Below, in pieces: positions 7,743 to 16,200 of a DNA stretch of 29,500 bases. Position 1 is the first letter of the stretch, and each line of letters begins with the position of its first letter. A program made the translations under genes and the position numbers. The stretch spans positions 109,838 to 139,337 of the forward strand of contig DHCY01000017.1 in the NCBI GenBank assembly GCA_002399085.1, in the 5' to 3' direction. A model generated the notes under the pieces. That model ran no database searches, was not told the origin of the DNA, and saw only the letters and a program-made list of their open reading frames with translations. This stretch comes from Anaerolineaceae bacterium UBA4890. GTDB lineage: Bacteria > Chloroflexota > Anaerolineae > Anaerolineales > Anaerolineaceae.

Positions 7743-8846
7743 CTATTCGGGAAGAATGGCGTTTAGGATTCTCAAAAAGTTTCCGCTGTAGATTTTGGCG
7801 ATATCGTCTTCACCGTAGCCAAGTTCCTGCAGGAACGGGATTAGTTTTTGCAGGTCGGCAATATTGTCGATTTCTCTAGGTACGTGTTCCACGCCATACC
7901 CGCCGTCAAAATCGCTGCCAATGCCTACATGATCGCAATTCCCGGCAACCTGGCAGAGATGATCGATCTGTTCTGCCAGCAGGCGCAGAGATATAGCTTC
8001 CCTGCCGCCATCGGCACGCCATTCCCAGTTCAGGAAAGCATTCAAGGGCACGACCCCGATCACCCCATCGCGTTCAATTAACTGATTGATTACCTGGTCT
8101 GAAAGCAAGCGGTTGGAGGAGTAACCTTTTACCAGGCTTGCCACATTGGAATGGCTGGCAATGATCTGACCCGGAAAAGTGTCAAGACACTCCAAAGCTG
8201 CCGGCTCATCCATGTGTGACAGGTCCAGGATAAAGCCAGTCTGTGCCATTTCGCCCAGCAATTCCCGACCCAAATCGGTGAGCGGACCTGGCTCGCGGGT
8301 TCCGCCGCAAAACTGGTTGCCTGCCCAGGCAAGCCCGATTGAACGCAAGCCGTTTTCCCACCAGAGTGGAAGCTCGGCGAAATCGATAATGCCCTCCGCT
8401 CCTTCCATCGTAGGAACAATGCCCACAGGCAGGTAATCTTCCGGTTGGGGATCTGCAGGCTGGTTTTCCCAATCTCGAAAATGGGCTTGGAGGTCAGCCT
8501 TTGTGGTGATCAGCCGGAAAACAGAAGGTTTTTCCTGGGTTAATTGGTGGTAGAAATTCAGCTGGTTCCAATAGACCTGGTTGGCTTCGGCCGGCGTGTT
8601 ATAGACCTGCAAATTGGGATGGAGTTCTTTTTCAGCGCGCGCTGGAGCCGCAAAGAGCGTTCCGAACACCAGGGCAACTTTACCCTGGTTGTACTGCGAC
8701 CAGCCTAAAAGAGATTGATAGGCAAGTCCGGGGACGGGATGGCTGGCTTCGATCTGGCGGGTTTGATGCACAGAGCGGCTGTAATCCCTTCCAAAGGAGA
8801 GGATGTTGTAAGCAAGGTCCTGGTGGGCGTCAATGATCAGATTCAT
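7743..8846 (-). CDS. M19 (membrane/renal-type) zinc dipeptidase
   Basis: A 367-residue M19 dipeptidase, a family that hydrolyses L-X and L-D dipeptides. Zinc ligands and catalytic residues are visible: HxD (H8, D10), E148 in TMEG, H211 in LDLSH, H232 in ASHS, and D312 in GIGSDFDG. No signal peptide, so it probably acts in the cytosol. It converges on the dipeptide epimerase with 6 bp between the stops, suggesting the last step of the same pathway. The ATG at 8846 matches the family N-terminus (MNLIIDAHQD). The reading frame extends to 8897, but those 17 codons are made by the S1 terminator hairpin. There is no Shine-Dalgarno sequence, and the start codon is 4 nt after the terminator U tract. 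Confidence 0.88.
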   Translation of the reverse strand: MNLIIDAHQDLAYNILSFGRDYSRSVHQTRQIEASHPVPGLAYQSLLGWSQYNQGKVALVFGTLFAAPARAEKELHPNLQVYNTPAEANQVYWNQLNFYHQLTQEKPSVFRLITTKADLQAHFRDWENQPADPQPEDYLPVGIVPTMEGAEGIIDFAELPLWWENGLRSIGLAWAGNQFCGGTREPGPLTDLGRELLGEMAQTGFILDLSHMDEPAALECLDTFPGQIIASHSNVASLVKGYSSNRLLSDQVINQLIERDGVIGVVPLNAFLNWEWRADGGREAISLRLLAEQIDHLCQVAGNCDHVGIGSDFDGGYGVEHVPREIDNIADLQKLIPFLQELGYGEDDIAKIYSGNFLRILNAILPE

Positions 8847-8850
8847 GGGG

Positions 8851-8886
8851 TTAAAAAAGCGTCGGAGTAATTGCTCACTCCGACGC
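8851..8886 (-). terminator. Rho-independent terminator of the S1 gene
   Basis: On the minus strand a perfect 10-bp stem (GCGTCGGAGT / ACTCCGACGC, 8-nt loop) is followed directly by TTTTTT (8858-8853). It lies 17 nt after the S1 stop and 4 nt before the dipeptidase ATG. Confidence 0.93.
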
Positions 8887-8903
8887 AATTGGTTCAAGTT
8901 GAA

Positions 8904-10400
8904 TTACTCAGCGTCTTCGGTTTCGGGTTCGATGGGAAGTTCTTCTTCCTCGGCAACCTCTTCGAGCGCTGCATCGCTTTCTTCAAGCGTTTCTTCAGCG
9001 GTCTGCAACTCAGTTGCCAATTCTTCGGTGGCTTCTTCGAGCACAGTTGCTGGAATCTCGGTGGTCGGATTAGCCATCTCTTCGATCGCGGCTTCTGCCT
9101 CTTCTGGGGTGGTATTGTCGACGTCTTCAATCAGTTCTTCAGGCACTTCTTCGCCGACGATCTCACCGATGGTTTCGCCTTCAATACCCTGTTCAAGGTT
9201 ATAACTCTCGACGAGGGTCTTCCAGTCCATATCTGCATAGGCAGGGGAATCCACGCGGCGCAGGCTCAGACCGATGCGGTGGTCGTCATCTTCGATTTTG
9301 AGGATACGCAGGGTGACAACATCTCCCGATTTGAGAACCTCTTTAGGGTGGTCGATGCGTTTGTCGCTGAGCTCAGAAATGTGGATCAAACCTTCCAGGT
9401 CACCCGGCAGGTTCAGTTTGGCAAAAGCACCAAAATTGGTCAGACGGGTAATTACGCCTTCAACCAATTGACCGATCTTGAGGTCTTTGACCTGCTGGTT
9501 CCAGGGGTCGGGCTGCAATGCACGCAGCGAAAGCCCGATGCGTCGGCGATCTTTGTCGATGCTGATCACTTTAACTTTAACTTCCTGCCCGACTTTCAGG
9601 ATCTCACTGGGGTGCTCAAGGCGGTCCCAGCTCATCTCACTGAGGTGAATCAGACCATCGGCTCCGCCAATATTGACAAAGGCGCCAAAATCGGCGATGC
9701 TGGTGACGCGACCTGTGCGAACTTCGCCTTCATCCAGTTCATCGAGAACCTTGTCGCGGATCATATCGCGGGTTTCGTTGCTGGCAGCGCGTTCGCTGAG
9801 GATGAGACGCTGTCGCTGGCGGTCAACTTCGATCACGCAAACATCAACCGAATCACCAACAAATTCTTTAAACTTCTCTTCAGGAGTTCCGCCAGACATA
9901 TTTGAGCGGCGGCTCAGGCTGAGTTGAGAAGCAGGAATGAACCCACGAATGGTGGAAAGCGGAACAATAAGACCGCCTTTGTTGTAACCTGCAACGGTTG
10001 ATGAGTAGCTCTCTCCGGACTTCAGCAGTTCTTCTGCTTCGACCCAGCTTTGTTCTTCCACTGCGCGGACAAAGGAGAGGATCAAATTACCCTCGTGATC
10101 TTCGGGGGTTATTACGTAAACCGGGATAGCTTTACCTTCTTCGAAGGTCGAGAGAATTTCTTTTGGAATGGAATCGAAATCTTTACCTTCAATGATGCCT
10201 TCGGATTTTGCTCCGATGCTCACTAAAATTCGATTGTCTGAAAGACTGGCAATGATACCATCGCGAATTTCACCAGCAGTGGGGATGTCAATATTTACCC
10301 CTTCGGCATCTAGCAATTCGCCCATAAGGCTTTCCATGGTAACTTCTGGTTCTTTCTCCTGGTCGTTGTCCTGTACAATAGCGGCGTCGTTGTCTGACAT
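8904..10400 (-). CDS. rpsA: 30S ribosomal protein S1 homologue (four S1 domains)
   Basis: A 498-residue RNA-binding protein with four S1/OB domains at about 42-112, 128-203, 224-293 and 309-381. The third and fourth are the most canonical (ADFGAFVNIGGADGLIHLSEMS and a similar GAFAKL...GLIHISELS). S1 proteins hold mRNA on the 30S subunit for initiation; four-domain forms are usual outside proteobacteria. After residue 400 comes a long tail very rich in Glu and Ala with almost no basic residues, ending in ETEDAE. The ATG at 10400 has GGAG 10 nt upstream, and a promoter and terminator make this a single-gene unit. Confidence 0.9.
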   Translation of the reverse strand: MSDNDAAIVQDNDQEKEPEVTMESLMGELLDAEGVNIDIPTAGEIRDGIIASLSDNRILVSIGAKSEGIIEGKDFDSIPKEILSTFEEGKAIPVYVITPEDHEGNLILSFVRAVEEQSWVEAEELLKSGESYSSTVAGYNKGGLIVPLSTIRGFIPASQLSLSRRSNMSGGTPEEKFKEFVGDSVDVCVIEVDRQRQRLILSERAASNETRDMIRDKVLDELDEGEVRTGRVTSIADFGAFVNIGGADGLIHLSEMSWDRLEHPSEILKVGQEVKVKVISIDKDRRRIGLSLRALQPDPWNQQVKDLKIGQLVEGVITRLTNFGAFAKLNLPGDLEGLIHISELSDKRIDHPKEVLKSGDVVTLRILKIEDDDHRIGLSLRRVDSPAYADMDWKTLVESYNLEQGIEGETIGEIVGEEVPEELIEDVDNTTPEEAEAAIEEMANPTTEIPATVLEEATEELATELQTAEETLEESDAALEEVAEEEELPIEPETEDAE

Positions 10401-10435
10401 TGATAAATAGCTCCAATGAATTAAGATTTGGCACT

Positions 10436-10464
10436 ATTATAGACGTAAGGTGAAATTCGCGCAA
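10436..10464 (-). promoter_or_regulatory. Predicted promoter of the S1 gene
   Basis: On the minus strand a perfect TATAAT (10441-10436) lies 17 bp after TTGCGC (10464-10459, half match). The leader is about 30 nt. The rest of the 268-nt gap between ftsK and the S1 gene shows no further feature. Confidence 0.65.
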
Positions 10465-10668
10465 ATAGAAATAGCTATTTTTGATAGCCTTATACGGGAA
10501 ACCTTCCCCCACTCAATCTACGAATCGTGCATTGGTACCATTTTACCATCAAAATTTAGAAAACCGAACTTGTAGAATCTGAATTGGCTTCTTATGCCCA
10601 TCAAAAAATGGCTACAAGGCTGGCAACTGAACCCACATGGATCCGTAAATTGAACAAAGCAAGATAAC

Positions 10669-13020
10669 TCAATCCTCATTCAATGGCGGGAAATCACCCC
10701 AATCCAATACTTCGCGGGTTCCGGTTTGTTGGTTGGGGGGTCCGATGATCCCGTCTTCTTCCAATTTTTCAATCAGCCGGGACGATCGTGTATATCCAAT
10801 GCGCAATTTTCGCTGTAACATCGAGACAGACGCCCGCCCTTCCTTGCGGATGATCTTTATCGCTTCTTCTTCAATAGGATCAGCATTGGGGTCCTTCTCC
10901 AATTCCTTCCAGAGCGGTTCCTGCTTCATGGGCAGGTGCGAGCGACTTGAAAAAATGGCTTGATTCGGTCTTTCCGGGGCACCATCCTGGGTATTTTGAG
11001 CGCGCCAAAACTCTGTCAGAGCAGAGAGCTCGCGGTCGGAAACATAGGTGCCCTGCAAGCGAACCGGGGCAGGGGCATCCGGCGCTTGGAAAAGCATATC
11101 ACCCTTGCCCAGCAGCCGTTCTGCTCCTGGCTGGTCCAGGATAACGCGGCTGTCAACATTTGAGGCGACGGCAAAGGCAATGCGTGCAGGGAAGTTTGCT
11201 TTGATCAGACCGGTGATTACGTTGGTGGAAGGTCGCTGGGTGGCGATGATCAGATGGATGCCTGTGGCTCGCGCCAGTTGTGCAAGGCGGGTGATAGAGC
11301 GCTCGGTTTCATCGGGCGCCAGCATCATCAAATCAGCCAGTTCATCAATGACTACCACGATATAGGGCAGGGCTTTTTCGCCCATCTTGTTTCTATGATA
11401 GTTGAACTCATCAATATTGCGGGCACTATCTGCTTCAAACATACGATAGCGCAGATCCATCTCCCGCAGCATCCACTGCAGCGCACCAACTACTTTTTCG
11501 GCATCAACAATCACGTCTGCAAGCAAGTGGGGGATGCCGTTATAAGTCGTCAGCTCCACCCGCTTCGGGTCCACGAGCAGCAAACGCAGCTGGTCGGGGG
11601 TCATATTAAGGAGGAAGCCAGCAAGGATGGAGTTGAGACATACCGATTTACCGGAATTGGTGGCACCAGCGACAAGCAGATGAGGCATAGACGCCAGGTC
11701 GGCGGTAAAGGGTCTGCCGGTGACGTCTTTACCGAGGGCAAACTTGAGCGGTGAGGGGTGTCCGATGAACTGGGGACTCTCGACGATATCGAGCAGGGAG
11801 ACCATGGCAGTTTTCATATTAGGCACTTCAATGCCCACGTAGCCTTTGCCAGGCACCGGTGCCTGGATACGTATGCGGGAAGCTTTGAGCGCCATTGCGA
11901 TATCATTTGAGAGCTTGGTGATATTGCTCACCCGCACTTTTTTCTTGCCGCTGCGTGTTTCGATATATTCCGGTTCAACGCCAAACATGGTGATGCTCGG
12001 TCCACGCCGAATCTCAACAACTTTTGCCGGGGCATTGAAAGAACGCAGCGTTTCTTCAATTACTCGAGCGCGGTCTTCGTCGGATTCTTCATCAACAGGA
12101 GCGGCTTTGACCGGGTCAAGCAGTTGAGAGGGCAGCGGCAGTTTCCATTCCGGCTCCTTGGCTTGCTCTTCACCGGATATTGTAGCCTGGGCTGGGTGTG
12201 TTTTAGCAGCCTGGGGTTGAGGTTCTGTTTTCGCAGGCACAACTGGCAAATGCGCGAGTTGTTGCGCTTCAACTCTTTGCTGCGCCCGCTCGAAACGCTT
12301 ATTCTGGACATTTTCATCCACTTTTGTCTTAAATGACTGCAATCTTCGGGTCACCCAGGCTGCCAGGTCTGGCACTGATAGGTCAACTAGCAGCATAAGC
12401 GCAATTAATAACCACGCAAGCATCACGATCATTGTGCCGGCTTTGCCCAGCATGGATTCCAGGACGCGGTAGATACTCCCTCCAACTGCACCACCACCGC
12501 TGGGCGAGCCCAGTGGTGGGAAGGTCAGATCAATCAGCTCAAACCAGACCAGCAGATTCACGAATATGAGCATTACGCCGATTACTCTTTCAAGGTTTAC
12601 TTTGGGCAGGTGTTCCACCCGTGAGAGTAAGAACCAGGCACCCAGTGCGAGCAGGATCAACGGCAGGGCGTAGGCTCCCCAACCAACCCAGGTTTGCAGC
12701 AGATTCGTCCACCATCGAGTCAATTGACCGGATTGCGATGTCAATGCAGCCATCAACGAAAGCAGTGCGACAACGATCAGAACAATGCCGGTGATATCTG
12801 CTTTTTGCTCTGCAGAGAGTGGGTTGCGGTCGATCGTGGGTGCAGTTTGAACCTGGCGGGTGGTTTTTGTGCTGCGGGGGGTACGCTTGGTGCGCGTAGT
12901 GGAGGGTGTGGTTTTTCGCTTCGCGGTCGTGGTAGTTTTGGCAGATCGCACGGGACTGCTTTTTTTCATAGGGGTCCTTTTAGTTGTCGACGTTTTTTTG
13001 TTTGAAGACCGGGTAGCCAT
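10669..13020 (-). CDS. ftsK: DNA translocase FtsK/SpoIIIE
   Basis: A 783-residue septum-associated, ATP-driven DNA pump that clears chromosome ends during division. Residues 1-60 are almost only Thr, Ser, Lys, Arg and Pro, followed by four membrane segments (about 74-93, 115-133, 145-163 and 195-214). A charged linker runs to about 310. The motor has Walker A GATNSGKS (G452-S459), Walker B VVVIDELAD (556-563) and the ATQRPSTNVITG segment. The C-terminal winged helix (gamma domain, about 717-762) that reads KOPS/SRS-type sites is present. The linker is short compared with proteobacterial FtsK. GGAG sits 5 nt before the ATG. Confidence 0.96.
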   Translation of the reverse strand: MATRSSNKKTSTTKRTPMKKSSPVRSAKTTTTAKRKTTPSTTRTKRTPRSTKTTRQVQTAPTIDRNPLSAEQKADITGIVLIVVALLSLMAALTSQSGQLTRWWTNLLQTWVGWGAYALPLILLALGAWFLLSRVEHLPKVNLERVIGVMLIFVNLLVWFELIDLTFPPLGSPSGGGAVGGSIYRVLESMLGKAGTMIVMLAWLLIALMLLVDLSVPDLAAWVTRRLQSFKTKVDENVQNKRFERAQQRVEAQQLAHLPVVPAKTEPQPQAAKTHPAQATISGEEQAKEPEWKLPLPSQLLDPVKAAPVDEESDEDRARVIEETLRSFNAPAKVVEIRRGPSITMFGVEPEYIETRSGKKKVRVSNITKLSNDIAMALKASRIRIQAPVPGKGYVGIEVPNMKTAMVSLLDIVESPQFIGHPSPLKFALGKDVTGRPFTADLASMPHLLVAGATNSGKSVCLNSILAGFLLNMTPDQLRLLLVDPKRVELTTYNGIPHLLADVIVDAEKVVGALQWMLREMDLRYRMFEADSARNIDEFNYHRNKMGEKALPYIVVVIDELADLMMLAPDETERSITRLAQLARATGIHLIIATQRPSTNVITGLIKANFPARIAFAVASNVDSRVILDQPGAERLLGKGDMLFQAPDAPAPVRLQGTYVSDRELSALTEFWRAQNTQDGAPERPNQAIFSSRSHLPMKQEPLWKELEKDPNADPIEEEAIKIIRKEGRASVSMLQRKLRIGYTRSSRLIEKLEEDGIIGPPNQQTGTREVLDWGDFPPLNED

Positions 13021-13047
13021 AATTTCTCCGCAAGATTAACTGGCTTG

Positions 13048-13053
13048 ATTATA
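13048..13053 (-). promoter_or_regulatory. Predicted -10 element for ftsK
   Basis: A perfect TATAAT on the minus strand, about 28 bp upstream of the ftsK ATG, giving a leader of about 20 nt that holds the GGAG ribosome site. No good -35 box is visible. Confidence 0.5.
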
Positions 13054-13131
13054 CCTTGCCCACGTCTGACCTCGCCAGGATAGGGTGGAGCCGCGTTGAT
13101 AACAATAATACAAGTATTTAAAAAAATCCTG

Positions 13132-13137
13132 TATAAT
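13132..13137 (+). promoter_or_regulatory. Predicted -10 element for first subtilase
   Basis: A perfect TATAAT preceded by an A/T-rich stretch (13100-13127); the -35 is poor (TACAAG at 17 bp). Predicted leader about 140 nt to the ATG at 13286, which has AAGGAG 6 nt upstream. Confidence 0.5.
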
Positions 13138-13285
13138 TCAGCAATGTTTTTGATGAAGAAAGAAATTTACTTTCGACAAAACAACACAACCCCCTTCTTT
13201 TGCGAATTTTCTGGAAGTGTATTGAGGGATGCAGACTTTCAGAAACATTAGCCAAAAAACAGCATTAATAACTAAGGAGAAACAA

Positions 13286-16200
13286 ATGCAAAAATATCTA
13301 TTACGTTTGGTAAGTCTGGTTCTGATAGCCGGCTTGTTGTTCAGCCCTGCCATCGCCCAGACTCCGCAACCCGGTTTGGAAACTTATCAGTTCCAGCCGG
13401 TGGATAAGTATGGACTGACTGAGGCTGAACTTGCCTGGGTCGCGGAAGTCCAGCGAGTGGATGGATTCATCATCCAACTCGAAGAGCCGTCATTGGCTAC
13501 CTATAAGGGTGGTAATGGCGTGTTCGCTGCGCCGGAAAGAAACAGTGCAGGCAAAATCGATATCACATCGGATGCCGCCGTTGCTTACCTAGCACACCTG
13601 AACAAGCAACTCGATGGCGCAATTCAATCGTCGGAACGTTTTATCGGTCGCGACCTGGAAGTTTATGCCCGCTTTGACGTGGTTCTGAACGGTTTCGCCG
13701 CCAAAATGAGCCCGACCGAAGCTGCTGCGCTGCGGCAGATGGAAGGTGTCCGCGAGGTTTACCCCGATCTGCTCTGGCAGCCCGACACCGACACCAGCCC
13801 TGAATTTTTGGGTGTGGACGGGATCTGGGATGGCACCAGCGTGCCCGGTGGCGAAGGCGCCACTGGCGAAGGGGTTTTAGTTGGTATTCTGGACACCGGT
13901 ATAAACATGGACCACCCATCCTTCGCTGAAGTCGGTCCAGTTGACGAATACGTCCACACCAACCCATTCGGCACCGGTGTATACAAAGGTCTTTGTGCAA
14001 GCGATCCGACTAATTATGTCTGTAATGACAAACTGGTAGGCGTTTATGCTTACGTTGACGAACCGATTGTTGGCGAAGATGCCAGCGATCATGGCTCTCA
14101 CACCGCTTCAACCGCTGCCGGGAACGTGGTCGAATTCGACTTTTCCGGTGCGAATGTAACGATCTCTGGTATGGCTCCCCATGCCAATATCATCGCCTAC
14201 GATGTCTGCGATGACGATGGCTGCCCAAACTCTGCCACAGCCTCTGCTGTTGGGCAGGCAGTTGTCAATGGCGTTGATGTTTTGAACTACTCGATCGGAC
14301 CCAGCAGTGGTCCTGGGCAGAGCCCATATGTCAGCGCTTCTGAAGTAGCTTTCCTCGAAGCTGTTGATGCCGGTATCATCACCGCGACTTCAGCCGGTAA
14401 TTCGGGCAATGGAGTGTCAACTACCTACAAAGCCGCTCCCTGGACCCTGATTGTCGGCAATACCAACCACGGTCGAATTTTTGGTAACCCCGTGATCGTT
14501 AACCCCGGCGACGCCACCGAAGTCACTGCCATCAGTCTGCCCCATGCTGGTCAGGCTTTGCTGGAAGATCTGGTGGATGTACCCTTCATTTGGGGCGGTG
14601 TGGATGATCCCGCCTATGATACAGGCTGTGAAGCCTTCCCGGCTGACTATTTCACAGATTCTGTTGCCCTGCTTACCCGTGGTGGTTGTACGTTTGATGT
14701 AAAAATCACCAACGCCCAAAATGCCGGTGCAATTGCGGTTGTTGTTCGCAATAATGCCCCTGGCGCTCCGATCGTTATGGGTCTTAGCGAAGATCCGCCA
14801 ACCCTGGTAAACATACCTGGCGGCATGGTCTCCAAAGACGATGGCGACGCGATGGTTGCCCTGGCTGAAGCCGGTATGACAGTTACATTGTTAGCTGACT
14901 ACGGCTCTCAGAATGAACCCGCCTGGGGTGACGTGCTCAACCAGAGCAGTTCCCGTGGTCCATTCACACTGGCTGATGTTTTGGTCCCCGAAATCGTAGC
15001 TCCTGGCACCAACGTGCTGGCAGCCTATGACTCACAAGGACCCGACACTGAATATGGTCTCATGTCCGGTACTTCCATGGCAAGCCCGCATGCCGCTGGT
15101 TCCCTCGCCCTGATGACCGAACTCTTCCCCGACTGGTCTCCTGCTGAACGCAAATCAGCCCTGATGATGACTGCCCTGCCCGGAACGACCAAAGACTTTG
15201 ATTTCACTGCTGTAGATGCCTTTGACTATGGCAACGGTCGCCTGGATATGAGCAAAGCTGCTCTGACCGGTTTGGTCATGGCAGAGACTTATGAAGGCTT
15301 TTTAGCCGCAGACCCTGCGGAAGGCGGCGATGTCAGAGATCTGAACATCCCCTCATATCAAAATACTTACTGTGTTGGCATCTGCAGTTTTGAGCGCACT
15401 TTTACCAGTGTGGCTGATGTTGCCGTAACCTATACTCTCGATCTGACTGCAGATGAGACCCTGGTTGTCGATGTGCAGCCGGCTGAATTCACCATCGAAC
15501 CCGGTGCCACCCAGACTATCACTGTTGAAATTGACGCTGATGCTGCTGAGTCGGAACTATGGGTCTTTGGACGCATTGCTTACACCACTGAAGAAACCTG
15601 GGAAACCGGAGAAGCAATCAGCGATGTGGCGATTCCCTTCGCCGTACGCCCCTTCCCCAGCAGCATGCCCACCTTTGTAGAAGCAGAAACCATGCGCGAC
15701 CAGGGAGCCACTGTGGTTACCGAAGTCCAGTCAAAAGCCATTACCGAGTTCACCGCTGTGAAATCTGGTTTGGTTCCCGGTACTGACGAAGTGTTTACAC
15801 TATTGCCCGACGCCACCAACGGGGATCCTTTTGATGACCTTTCCCAGGTTTGGTGGAAGACTTTCACCCTGACTGAAGACGCTGACCGCCTGGTGATGGA
15901 GATTTTAGACACCACAGCCGGAGATATTGATATGTTCTTTGGTGTTGGTGAAGTTCCTGACGAAGACATGATCGTTGCCACGTCTGCCACTGCGACTGCT
16001 TTGGAATACATTTCAGTCACCGGCATTCCTGCTGGTCTGCCTTTGTGGGTGCTGATCCAAAACTGGGAGGGCGCCCCTGCCGGTGACATGATCAAATACA
16101 CTGAAGCGGTCATTTACCCTGAAGATGCCGGTAATTGGGATATCACTGGTCCTGAAAGCGTTGACGCGCTGGAACCGTACGATGTCACCATCAGCTGGAA

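Noticed and set aside
8847..8897. Upstream extension of the dipeptidase by 17 codons
   Set aside because: Those codons are the S1 terminator hairpin; the family N-terminus begins at 8846.
8871..9905. 344-codon plus-strand open frame
   Set aside because: It lies entirely antisense to the S1 protein gene, has no ribosome site and has a Phe-rich composition caused by the Glu/Asp codons opposite.
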